This document shows, in pieces, positions 32,401-39,644 of a stretch of 64,000 bases of DNA. Made by a program: the position numbers and the translations under genes. The notes below the pieces were generated by a model. It ran no database searches and had not been told where the DNA came from. It saw only the letters and a list, made by a program, of their open reading frames with translations. Position 1 is the first letter of the stretch. Each line of letters opens with the position of its first letter. The DNA is taken from contig JAGZJZ010000015.1 in NCBI GenBank assembly GCA_018365455.1, positions 79,000-142,999 of the forward strand, given 5' to 3'. The DNA is from Clostridiales bacterium. GTDB taxonomy: Bacteria; Bacillota; Clostridia; Lachnospirales; Lachnospiraceae.

Positions 32401-32568
32401 ATGGGTGATACGTGTAAATGGAAAAACGTGTGTATAAACAATGGAGATTTCAGAGAGCGCAAAGAATGTTTCATCAAAAATCCACACACATGCAGGCTAT
32501 TCAGCAACGAACAAAGCATGAAGATGAACTATTGTCCTACCTGTGGAAAAACAATAGAAGTAATTTAA
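32401..32568 (+). CDS. Small zinc-ribbon protein (55 aa)
   Basis: ATG follows GGAGGGGG by 8 nt. Cysteines at CKWKNVC, C, C and the C-terminal YCPTCGKTIE form a zinc ribbon seen in many phage small proteins. A longer frame in another register overlaps it (32418-32684) but lacks a ribosome site, and I do not accept it. Confidence 0.7.
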   Translation: MGDTCKWKNVCINNGDFRERKECFIKNPHTCRLFSNEQSMKMNYCPTCGKTIEVI

Positions 32569-32729
32569 CAAAAATTAAAATTTTTGGGGAGAAAAAGAAG
32601 CTATCAGAAAAGCGAAAGAGTGTGAAAAGGAACATGTCAAAAGGGACGAAGCTGAATCCGAAGGGATCAGGGCTTTTTTCCTAAGTGGCGGCATTCATGG
32701 TCGCGCAAAAATATTGAAAGGCGGGAAAA

Positions 32730-33074
32730 ATGATGAAAGACTATAATTATTCGGTTCATGATATTGCAGGAAAGATAAGGAAACACTGTGATTATTCTGT
32801 TCGTGATGTTGTTTGTGATTACGGGGTTTATAAAAATGAAGAATTAAAACTAATCTGCAATAGCCGGAAAAATGCTGAACTAATAGCAAAAATCATGAAT
32901 AAAGACAGCGATATGACAAAGCCTTATGTAGCAACGCCGGAAGACTTATTTTCCGATGAAGACAGACCATGCATTCACAGAAAGAATTATTGTGAATTAG
33001 GTATTAAGACCTGGTGTTCTAATTGCAAAAAGCGGGGATTTGGATATGAAGCGGAAAGGAATCAGAGCATATGA
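32730..33074 (+). CDS. Phage protein with C-terminal Cys motif (114 aa)
   Basis: ATG after GGCGGG. Residues 1-75 are unremarkable. The C-terminus has C-x7-C-x7-C-xx-C (RPCIHRKNYCELGIKTWCSN) suggesting metal binding. Part of a run of small Cys-rich genes (31462-33665). Function unknown. Confidence 0.6.
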   Translation: MMKDYNYSVHDIAGKIRKHCDYSVRDVVCDYGVYKNEELKLICNSRKNAELIAKIMNKDSDMTKPYVATPEDLFSDEDRPCIHRKNYCELGIKTWCSNCKKRGFGYEAERNQSI

Positions 33075-33108
33075 AAATAGATTGGAAATGGCTCATGGAG
33101 GTAAAAAA

Positions 33109-33363
33109 ATGTATAGAGAAGAAGGGTGGATGGCAGGACATTACATAGACAACCATAAAAAATATGAATGCAAAGATTGCGAAAAACAGTTTATCGTCGG
33201 CGAAAAGTTGATTGAAGACTGTCCGCAAGGCTTTCCGTTATGTCCATATTGCGGGCAGTCTAATGTGGAATGTATTTCATGGACGGATGATGAAATGTTA
33301 CAAGAACTTAGTTCGGATTTGGGGTGTTTGGCAATCTACTTAGACACAGATATAGAAAATTAA
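33109..33363 (+). CDS. Zinc-ribbon phage protein (84 aa)
   Basis: ATG at 33109 follows GGAGGT. Cysteine pairs CKDC and CPYC frame a zinc ribbon (ECKDCEKQF...FPLCPYCGQ). The end is acidic. Function unknown. Confidence 0.65.
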   Translation: MYREEGWMAGHYIDNHKKYECKDCEKQFIVGEKLIEDCPQGFPLCPYCGQSNVECISWTDDEMLQELSSDLGCLAIYLDTDIEN

Positions 33364-33389
33364 GATTTTCAAAGAAAGGAAAACACCGA

Positions 33390-33665
33390 ATGATTACGAA
33401 AAGAGTGTCACGTTGCAAAATGTGTGGCGAAGAGATTATTACAAAAGGAACATGGTTTAACCAATTATTTATAAACCAACTAAACGATTGGGCCGTAAAT
33501 GAGCATTTTAGAAAGGTTCATGGCAGGAGATGGATGAAGCCTAGATATAGGATAAAGTCTTTGCTTTTGATAGTAGCAGGATGTATGGCACAGTGTTTAA
33601 TTGCCGCATTATGGGTTATTACCATTCCAGCGTGGGCGGTTCATGAATTTTGTTCGCTAACTTAA
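33390..33665 (+). CDS. Zinc-finger membrane protein (91 aa)
   Basis: ATG after AAAGGAAA. It begins with a C-xx-C...H-x3-H finger (CKMCGEE...HFRKVHGRR) and ends with one hydrophobic helix (LLLIVAGCMAQCLIAALWVI). A finger tied to a membrane helix is unusual, and its function is unknown. Confidence 0.6.
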   Translation: MITKRVSRCKMCGEEIITKGTWFNQLFINQLNDWAVNEHFRKVHGRRWMKPRYRIKSLLLIVAGCMAQCLIAALWVITIPAWAVHEFCSLT

Positions 33666-33683
33666 TCTTTAGAGGAGAATAGG

Positions 33684-33986
33684 ATGGAAAATAAAATCAT
33701 CAAAATGACAGGAAAAGAGGAACACAAGAGACATTTAAAATATGCAGATATTATGGGTAGGGCAACCGTGATGGGACTGATGAAAGAAACAGATGCCGCG
33801 GACAGAATGATGGATATTGACAGCGCAGACCAGAAATTCAGCATGAGACTGGATGAATGGTTGGCGGCTGATGATTACAACTTTGCACATGATTTTGTGG
33901 GGATTGTGAATAACATCAACCGTGGAAAAGGATTTCCAGCAACGGACTTCGGCTTTTTCATTCCGAGATTTGCTTCACAAAACTGA
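33684..33986 (+). CDS. Phage protein of unknown function (100 aa)
   Basis: ATG after GAGGAG. A helical protein of mixed charge (RATVMGLMKETDAADRMMDI, FAHDFVGIVNNINRG). It ends just before the tRNA-like RNA. Not recognised. Confidence 0.6.
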   Translation: MENKIIKMTGKEEHKRHLKYADIMGRATVMGLMKETDAADRMMDIDSADQKFSMRLDEWLAADDYNFAHDFVGIVNNINRGKGFPATDFGFFIPRFASQN

Positions 33987-33995
33987 AATTTAAAC

Positions 33996-34133
33996 AACTA
34001 TGCGGTGGTGGAAAGGGTAGACACACACGAAAACAGATAGTGGCTAAGCATTCCGGTTCAAGTCCGGCTTGTAATTTCTGTATTGGGAAAGGCATGGCAA
34101 TACTATAAGGTTCGATTCCTTGTCCGCATAGTT
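33996..34133 (+). ncRNA. tRNA-like structured RNA with two T-loop hairpins
   Basis: A 10-bp terminal stem (33996-34005 with 34124-34133) encloses a D-arm-like hairpin GTG/CAC with loop GAAAGGGTAGA (34008-34024, as in Leu/Ser tRNAs), a large insertion stem (34034-34037 with 34077-34080), an inner hairpin CCGG/CCGG with loop TTCAAGT (34053-34067), a long variable-arm-like hairpin (34080-34085 with 34098-34103), and a T-arm with loop TTCGATT (34106-34122). No 7-nt anticodon loop is visible. It could be a degenerate class II tRNA or a dedicated phage RNA. Confidence 0.55.
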
Positions 34134-34158
34134 AAAATTAGAATTTTGGAGGGTAGAG

Positions 34159-34476
34159 ATGACAGTAAAAGAGTATAACCAAATCTATTCAAACGTAGGA
34201 ACTTGTAAGTGTGTGATGAGTCACCTTGATGAAATCCTGAGAGATGGTGACATTAAGAGACTCCAATTATTAGTACCAGATTATTTTGTACAGATAGTAG
34301 ATGAAGCATTGGACATATACTTGACGTACTACAGACTGCAAATAAATCCGAATATGTCAACATTTGATAGGTTGGAACCGTTTTTAAACTGGTGTGAAAA
34401 AACAGGAAATGAGATTACAAGTAAAAATTATCAAGAGTATTTAAACCAAAAAGATATAGATGAAAATGTCATCTAA
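34159..34476 (+). CDS. Phage protein of unknown function (105 aa)
   Basis: ATG follows TTTTGGAGGG. A helical protein (FVQIVDEALDIYLTYYRLQI). The 18-bp leader just before it (34136-34153) is identical to the one before the zinc-ribbon gene at 32401. Function unknown. Confidence 0.6.
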   Translation: MTVKEYNQIYSNVGTCKCVMSHLDEILRDGDIKRLQLLVPDYFVQIVDEALDIYLTYYRLQINPNMSTFDRLEPFLNWCEKTGNEITSKNYQEYLNQKDIDENVI

Positions 34477-34501
34477 ACTGAAAATGTGAAAAGGAGAAGC
34501 A

Positions 34502-34798
34502 ATGGAAGAAAAGATTAAAATTATTGCAGCAAACTATGGATACGAACCACAAAGCCGTCAGTGCATTGAAGAGATGGCGGAACTAATACAGGCAATAAAT
34601 AAACTATATAGAAAACAGAATTTTGGTGGAGACAGCAAAGAAATAGCCGAAGCAAACGCTGGAGTTCTGGAGGAAATTGCTGACGTATTAATCATGATTT
34701 GGCAACTTAAAGTTCTTCTCGATATTGGAGAAGGGGAATTGCAAGATAAAATGAACGAAAAGCTGGATAGGCAGTTAGAACGCATTTATAAAAATTAA
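34502..34798 (+). CDS. MazG-like nucleotide pyrophosphohydrolase
   Basis: This 98-aa helical protein has the metal motif of the MazG/all-alpha NTP pyrophosphatase fold: IEEMAELIQAINK followed by LEEIADVLIMIWQL, i.e. ExxE then ExxD. Phage MazG proteins hydrolyse nucleotides and may lower host alarmone levels. AAAGGAG site before ATG. Confidence 0.8.
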   Translation: MEEKIKIIAANYGYEPQSRQCIEEMAELIQAINKLYRKQNFGGDSKEIAEANAGVLEEIADVLIMIWQLKVLLDIGEGELQDKMNEKLDRQLERIYKN

Positions 34799-34822
34799 AA
34801 TTTATTAGAGAGGTGAAAATAT

Positions 34823-35032
34823 ATGTATAGTCCAAAAGTTGCAAGTATAAAAGAAATAATTGAAAAATTACAGAAGTATGAAAACGAACATGGGTCAGGA
34901 GGGATTGTAAATAGTATAGGTTCTGTCTGCAATGGAGACAGAACAACAGAATACATTTTTCACCTACAAGACCAAAATGGTAATGAAACGAATATTGAAA
35001 TTAATTCTGTAAGGCAATGTGATTTAAACTGA
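34823..35032 (+). CDS. Phage protein of unknown function (69 aa)
   Basis: ATG after GAGAGGTG. No motif recognised. Last gene before the hairpin region upstream of the second recombinase. Confidence 0.55.
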   Translation: MYSPKVASIKEIIEKLQKYENEHGSGGIVNSIGSVCNGDRTTEYIFHLQDQNGNETNIEINSVRQCDLN

Positions 35033-35060
35033 AATTCGTTAAGTAACAAGTAAAAATAAA

Positions 35061-35139
35061 AGCGGCAGACCACCCTACCAAGATGATATCTGCCGCTACA
35101 ACGCTTAAGGATATTATACTATAAAATCTTTCCTTAAGC
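35061..35139. promoter_or_regulatory. Two inverted repeats upstream of the second recombinase
   Basis: AGCGGCAGA (35061-35069) pairs with TCTGCCGCT (35089-35097). Then GCTTAAGGA (35103-35111) pairs with TCCTTAAGC (35131-35139) across a TATTATACTATAAAAT core that could include a -10 (TATACT). The second repeat may be an operator or a recombinase site 12 bp before the recombinase gene. Confidence 0.5.
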
Positions 35140-35151
35140 AAGGGAGGATGT

Positions 35152-36189
35152 ATGAACGAGCAAAATATAAAGATTAAGGTCAAAGACAGGATATTGGTAG
35201 AAATGTCAAAACACGTAGGGAAGGAGCAATTAATTTACCTGGAAGAAGTAATAGATTCGGAGTTTGTAAAGCTTAACATATCTCAGATCACAACGCTTCC
35301 GGCAGAAATAAAAAGAAGTGTGGACGAGCAGAATAAGTACATCATGCAGCTGTTTGTAATTAAGAAGAACAATATTAAGGACACCACAAAGAGATCTTAC
35401 ATAAGCGCAATCCGGAACTTACTTCTCCAGGTAGACAAACCGCTTACAGAGATTACGGACCTGGACATTGGCTTTTACCTTCGATGGTACGAACGCCGGA
35501 ATGAGTACACAACCGGATACCGGAACCAAGCAAGCACAGTAAACAATGAGCGCCGGTTCCTGGCCGCTTTCTTCTCTTGGATGCGAAAGAATAAATTAAT
35601 CCTGGAGAATCCGGTGGAGAGCATAGAGCCATTAAAGGAGATCCGGAAGCCGATAGATTACTTTAAGCCGGAAGAATTGGAGATCCTGCGGGAAGGGTGC
35701 AAGACAGATCGGGACCGAGCATTATTGGAAGTGCTGCGGAGCACCGGCTGCAGAGTAGGAGAAGTGGTGCCAATTAACCAGGTGGATATAGACTGGGCTA
35801 CCGGGGATATTTTAATCCTGGGAGAAAAGAGCGGGAGATACAGGACAGTTTATTTAGACGAAGCAGCCAGGTATTATCTAAAGAAGTACCTTTCCGGCAG
35901 GCACGATAATAACCCAGCACTATTTGCCTGGGAGAAACAGCCATATGGAAGATTAAGCACATGCGGGATTAGAACAGAATTAAAAGTAATCGCTAACAGG
36001 ATGGATATGAAATGCAGAGTTTATCCACATAAGATGCGCAAGACACTGGGGATGGAGTTAAAGAACCGGGGCGCAGACATCGGAATTATCCAGGAAGTAC
36101 TGGGACATGCGGACCCAGCGGTAACCGGGCAGTATTATGCACAATCTACAGCAGATACGTTAAGGAGTGTAAGGAAAAGGATAGCATAG
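35152..36189 (+). CDS. Second tyrosine recombinase (XerC/D-like)
   Basis: This 345-aa recombinase has all catalytic residues: Arg in STGCRVGEV, Lys in GEKSGRYRT, HxxR in PHKMRKTLG, His in LGHADPAVT and Tyr in GQYYAQST. It has a SAM-like core-binding domain (about 75-160) and an N-terminal extension. It is not near an att site but in the middle of the prophage, before the late regulator. It may resolve genome multimers, invert or swap DNA, or act on the host dif site. None of this is shown by the sequence. Confidence 0.88.
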   Translation: MNEQNIKIKVKDRILVEMSKHVGKEQLIYLEEVIDSEFVKLNISQITTLPAEIKRSVDEQNKYIMQLFVIKKNNIKDTTKRSYISAIRNLLLQVDKPLTEITDLDIGFYLRWYERRNEYTTGYRNQASTVNNERRFLAAFFSWMRKNKLILENPVESIEPLKEIRKPIDYFKPEELEILREGCKTDRDRALLEVLRSTGCRVGEVVPINQVDIDWATGDILILGEKSGRYRTVYLDEAARYYLKKYLSGRHDNNPALFAWEKQPYGRLSTCGIRTELKVIANRMDMKCRVYPHKMRKTLGMELKNRGADIGIIQEVLGHADPAVTGQYYAQSTADTLRSVRKRIA

Positions 36190-36199
36190 GAGGATGGAA

Positions 36200-36388
36200 T
36201 TGGACTACAAAAATAAAGAGGGCTACACAGACAGCACAGCCGGCAGGGCAATACATAACGCCAGTAAGACACCAAAGCATGTGCTTGCGGTAATAGAAGC
36301 GCTTAGACAGGTGGCAAGCTTAGCAGGATTCGATATACAGGGGAGGATCTGGCTTAAGGATAAGTCTACAGGGAAAGAGTTTAGATAG
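36200..36388 (+). CDS. Phage protein of unknown function (62 aa)
   Basis: TTG at 36200 lies 6 nt after AGGAGG. The ATG at 36194 abuts the site and is less likely. The C-terminal half reads as a small alpha/beta module (FDIQGRIWLKDKSTGKEFR). Common before ArpU-type regulators. Function unknown. Confidence 0.6.
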   Translation: MDYKNKEGYTDSTAGRAIHNASKTPKHVLAVIEALRQVASLAGFDIQGRIWLKDKSTGKEFR

Positions 36389-36401
36389 GAGGGGAACCGG
36401 A

Positions 36402-36872
36402 GTGGAGATATCGAAGGATGTTCTAATCCAATACAGCGATATGCGAGAAGAGGCAAAAGACATAAGGAAGCGTATCGAAAAAGGAGAAAGGACAATAGCA
36501 AAAATAGAAGAGGAAGGCATGGTATCCGATTCCGTAAAGGGTACCCGGAGGGATGGGACGATAGGACATATTAAGATTACGGGGTTCCCGCTCCCGGAAT
36601 ATAGCAAGGTAAAAAATATGATGAAAAGGAGAATAGAGAAGCTAAAAATATTAGAAGACGAGTTAATGGAGGCGCTGAACGCAGTCGATGACTATATAAA
36701 CAGTATTCCCAAAAGCGAACTAAGATCCATGTTTAGATTATATTACATTGATGATCTAACATGGGAGATGGTCGCAATGAGAATGAATTATATGTTCCCT
36801 GATAGACCGGTGTCGTACACAAAGGACAATTGCAGGATCAGACACGATAGATACTTAGAAAAAAATAAATAA
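36402..36872 (+). CDS. ArpU/DUF1492-like late transcription regulator
   Basis: This 156-aa protein has a coiled-coil N-terminal half (EEAKDIRKRIEKGERTIAKI) and a sigma-region-4-like HTH at the C-terminus (LRSMFRLYYIDDLTWEMVAM). Proteins of this type sit directly before phage late genes and switch them on. A late promoter with TGTTCGC repeats begins right after its stop. GTG start after AGGAGGGG. Confidence 0.78.
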   Translation: MEISKDVLIQYSDMREEAKDIRKRIEKGERTIAKIEEEGMVSDSVKGTRRDGTIGHIKITGFPLPEYSKVKNMMKRRIEKLKILEDELMEALNAVDDYINSIPKSELRSMFRLYYIDDLTWEMVAMRMNYMFPDRPVSYTKDNCRIRHDRYLEKNK

Positions 36873-36881
36873 TTTAGGAAA

Positions 36882-36921
36882 TGTTCGCCAGTGTTCGCTT
36901 TTAATGTGCTATTATTATAAT
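36882..36921 (+). promoter_or_regulatory. Late-gene promoter with TGTTCGC direct repeats
   Basis: TGTTCGC at 36882-36888 and 36892-36898 (10-bp period), followed after 17 bp by TATAAT (36916-36921). The repeats replace the -35 and are the likely target of the ArpU-like protein. Confidence 0.7.
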
Positions 36922-37170
36922 ACGACAACTATAAATGATAGCTCATCGGTTGTTAAAAAAGTTCTCCAGACATAGTAAAGTTTACGGTGCATATACTTTA
37001 AACCGTAGGTTCCAGGGATGGAACGATAGGAAGCCGGCAGCCAGAAAGAGCCGGGGAAAACACATAGAGAAGCACTTACTTAGGCGATTGCCGGGTGGGT
37101 GCTTTTTAAATATAGCCAGCCGCATGAAATATAGGGAGGCTGGTCCTCCTTTTTGTTGAATTCCGTAATA
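36922..37170 (+). other. Late leader with two terminator-like hairpins
   Basis: The gap between late promoter and the next gene (about 290 bp) holds no convincing gene. AAGCAC...GTGCTTTTT (about 37070-37106) and GCCAGCC...GGCTGGT followed by a T-rich tail (about 37114-37155) look like terminators. Transcription would have to pass both, or end as a short RNA of about 180 nt. The packaging site may also lie here. Confidence 0.45.
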
Positions 37171-37211
37171 TACTGGGTTAAAATGGAAGAAAACGTGTGG
37201 GAGGGATAAAA

Positions 37212-37661
37212 TTGAAACTATCTAAAATTGAAAAGTTTGAGTTTGGAGCAAGCAATTATTATAAAGCCAGTGAGCAAGGGAAATACCATGAACTATTCAA
37301 AGTAGCCGATGATAAGATTGACAAAATAATTAAAACAAAACAGCCCAATATAAGCAAAGAAGAAGTGCTATATGATTTAAGACAGTACTATTATGATAAA
37401 AAAAGTGAAGGAAGTGCATGGGTTACAAAATTATCTGCCGTGCTTATACCGCTAGAATTAGGACTGTTTGCACTTACATTAGAAATTTCCACAGATAGCA
37501 ACAGAAGTGTAGTAGTTATATTGATTGCGTTTTTGTTCTTAATGTTAACATTAATCGGAGTATGGGTTGTTGACAGATCGAGAAGAAGTGATCAATACTA
37601 TGAGTTTTACTACGAATATATATGCAAATACATACAGGTGAGAGACAGGGAGATAAAATAA
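37212..37661 (+). CDS. Membrane protein before terminase (149 aa)
   Basis: TTG at 37212 follows GGAGGG by 6 nt. The protein has a soluble N-terminal half of about 75 residues with many Lys/Tyr, two membrane helices (about 80-100 and 105-130) and a short charged tail. It is AT-rich compared with terminase and lies as an insert between the late promoter and packaging genes. A superinfection-exclusion or defence role is possible by position, but not shown. Confidence 0.6.
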   Translation: MKLSKIEKFEFGASNYYKASEQGKYHELFKVADDKIDKIIKTKQPNISKEEVLYDLRQYYYDKKSEGSAWVTKLSAVLIPLELGLFALTLEISTDSNRSVVVILIAFLFLMLTLIGVWVVDRSRRSDQYYEFYYEYICKYIQVRDREIK

Positions 37662-37723
37662 GAATGAAGGGCTTGCAGATGCAGGCTCTTTTATTATATA
37701 AAAATTTACCGGGAGGTGATGAG

Positions 37724-37969
37724 ATGAATCTTAAAAGTAAAATAACTAAGCTACAGCAAGCGTTGCTCTGCAAGGGCAAGGTGGTTAAAATACATACTTA
37801 CCAGAAATACAATAAAGAGCACGGAAGAATAACAACATTCTACAACGTAGTAACTCCAGAGTGGAACGAAGTAAAGCAAAAGATGACAGATAAACAGATT
37901 ATAGGCACATCATCTCCGATAGCAGTAGTGCAGGCTCTGCTGGCAGAACTAAAGGAAGTGGGTGGTTAG
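37724..37969 (+). CDS. Phage protein of unknown function (81 aa)
   Basis: ATG at 37724 follows GGGAGGTGATG. Mixed alpha/beta pattern (GKVVKIHTYQKYNKEHGRIT, later AVVQALLAELKEV). Frequent neighbour of the terminase small subunit. Function unknown. Confidence 0.6.
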   Translation: MNLKSKITKLQQALLCKGKVVKIHTYQKYNKEHGRITTFYNVVTPEWNEVKQKMTDKQIIGTSSPIAVVQALLAELKEVGG

Positions 37970-37970
37970 C

Positions 37971-38372
37971 ATGAAGCTTACAGAGAAACAGCTAAAGTTC
38001 GCAGACTATTTTCTTGAGACGGGAAATGCGACAGAGGCGGCAATAAAGGCAGGGTATTCTGAGAAGTATGCGGGGACAAATACTGACAAGCTACTAAAGA
38101 ATACTAATGTTAAGGAATATATAGAAGAACGCAAGAAACAGTTAGACACAGAGCGTATTGCAAATCAGGAAGAAGTGTTAGAATACCTCACGGCTGTCAT
38201 GCGTGGCAATGAAAAGGATCAGTTTGGATTAGACGCTGCATTAGCGGACCGTACAAAGGCTGCCGAACTTCTGGGCAAGAGGTACAGGCTGTTTACGGAT
38301 AAAGTGGAACACAGCGGAAATGTGGAAGGCGTGGTGATCGTAAATGACATCCCAAAACCAGACGCAGATTAA
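37971..38372 (+). CDS. terS: Terminase small subunit
   Basis: This 133-aa protein starts KLTEKQLKFADYFLETGNAT, then EAAIKAGYS, the usual N-terminal HTH of the Terminase_2 (PBSX XtmA-like) family, which recognises the packaging site. It overlaps the large-subunit gene by 29 bp. ATG at 37971 is preferred to the GTG three codons earlier. Confidence 0.9.
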   Translation: MKLTEKQLKFADYFLETGNATEAAIKAGYSEKYAGTNTDKLLKNTNVKEYIEERKKQLDTERIANQEEVLEYLTAVMRGNEKDQFGLDAALADRTKAAELLGKRYRLFTDKVEHSGNVEGVVIVNDIPKPDAD

Positions 38373-39630
38373 GCTTACTGGTCTAATTGCACCAGCGTTT
38401 TATGAACTTCATTGGGATATTGCCGAGCACAAACATACTCATTATAAACTTGCTGGCGGACGAGGATCAACAAAATCCTCCTTTATTAGTATAGAGCTTA
38501 TAATGGGAATGATGCAGGACCCACAGGCAAACGGAATTGTTATGCGTAAGGTTGGACGGTTTCTGGAAGAATCTGTATTTGAACAGTTACTATGGGCAAT
38601 AGACGCGCTTTACGTATCAGACAAATGGAAGATACGGCTGTCCCCACTAGGGTTAACTTACATTCCATTCGGGAACAGAATAATATTTAGGGGTGCGGAT
38701 GACCCGCAGAAGATCAAGTCAGTTAAATTATCCAATGGATATTTTAAATATATATGGTTCGAGGAACGGGCTGAATTTGATGGACCCGAAGAAGAACGAA
38801 CAATTCTCCAGTCTCTTATGCGTGGAGGAACGGATTATGTAGTATTCTATTCCTGGAATCCACCTAAGAGCATGAACAACTGGGTAAACCAGGACATATT
38901 GGATTACCGGGAAGATACTTATATACATCATAGTGATTACCGGACAGTACCCAGGGAATGGCTTGGAGAACAATTCTTCATTGAGGCAGAGCATTTACAA
39001 CGAGTAAAACCAAAAGCATATGAGCATGAATATCTAGGTATAGCAACCGGCACTGGCGGCCAGGTGTTTGAGAACGTGACAATTAGAACTATCACGGACG
39101 AAGAAATTGCAAGGTTTGACAGAATAAGAAATGGATTAGACTTCGGTTATGCAGGAGATCCATTGGCGTATTTAAGGATGCATTACGATAAGACCCGTAA
39201 GCGTCTTTTTATTTTTGGAGAAATATATGCTGTTAAGATGGGGAATACAAGGCTTGCGTCTGAAATCAAGAAATTAAACCCCATGAACAAACTGATTACA
39301 GCGGACTCAGAGGAACCAAGAGCAATAGATGCGCTAAATGAAATGGGATTGCGTGTGATTGGTGCAAAGAAGGGGCCAGGCTCCATAGACCACGGTATGG
39401 AGTTTCTATCTGATGAATTGGAAGAGATCATAATTGATCCAAGAAGATGTCCAAATGCTAAAAGGGAGTTTACTGGCTACGAACTGGAGCAGGATAAAAA
39501 TGGGAATTTCAAAGGCAGTTATCCCGATAAGGACAACCACACCATTGATGCTGCCAGATATGGATTAGAGGAAGACATGGTCCGTAAGAAAGTAGTGATA
39601 CGGAGCAAGCGCAAATACGGATTCCATTAA
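38344..39630 (+). CDS. terL: Terminase large subunit (PBSX type)
   Basis: This 428-aa packaging motor has a Walker A variant GGRGSTKS (residues about 38-45), a Walker B region FKYIWFEERAEF, coupling motif near VVFYSWNPP, and a RNase H-like nuclease with GLDFGYAGDP, TADSEEP and DKDNHTIDAARYG. Normal length for PBSX-type TerL. Confidence 0.95.
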   Translation: MTSQNQTQIKLTGLIAPAFYELHWDIAEHKHTHYKLAGGRGSTKSSFISIELIMGMMQDPQANGIVMRKVGRFLEESVFEQLLWAIDALYVSDKWKIRLSPLGLTYIPFGNRIIFRGADDPQKIKSVKLSNGYFKYIWFEERAEFDGPEEERTILQSLMRGGTDYVVFYSWNPPKSMNNWVNQDILDYREDTYIHHSDYRTVPREWLGEQFFIEAEHLQRVKPKAYEHEYLGIATGTGGQVFENVTIRTITDEEIARFDRIRNGLDFGYAGDPLAYLRMHYDKTRKRLFIFGEIYAVKMGNTRLASEIKKLNPMNKLITADSEEPRAIDALNEMGLRVIGAKKGPGSIDHGMEFLSDELEEIIIDPRRCPNAKREFTGYELEQDKNGNFKGSYPDKDNHTIDAARYGLEEDMVRKKVVIRSKRKYGFH

Positions 39631-39644
39631 AGAGAGGTGATAAC

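Noticed and set aside
32418..32684. 88-codon frame overlapping the small zinc-ribbon gene
   Set aside because: The other frame (32401-32568) has a strong ribosome site and a clear zinc-ribbon motif. This one has neither.
33996..34133. Ordinary tRNA-Leu or tRNA-Ser
   Set aside because: D-arm, variable arm and T-arm fit, but no 7-nt anticodon loop can be drawn and there is one extra T-loop hairpin.
36935..37159. 75-codon frame after the late promoter
   Set aside because: No ribosome site, and it runs through two terminator-like hairpins. Composition does not look coding.
36935..37200. Defined cos site
   Set aside because: The place is suitable, but no sequence could be singled out as a cohesive end without the packaged DNA ends.
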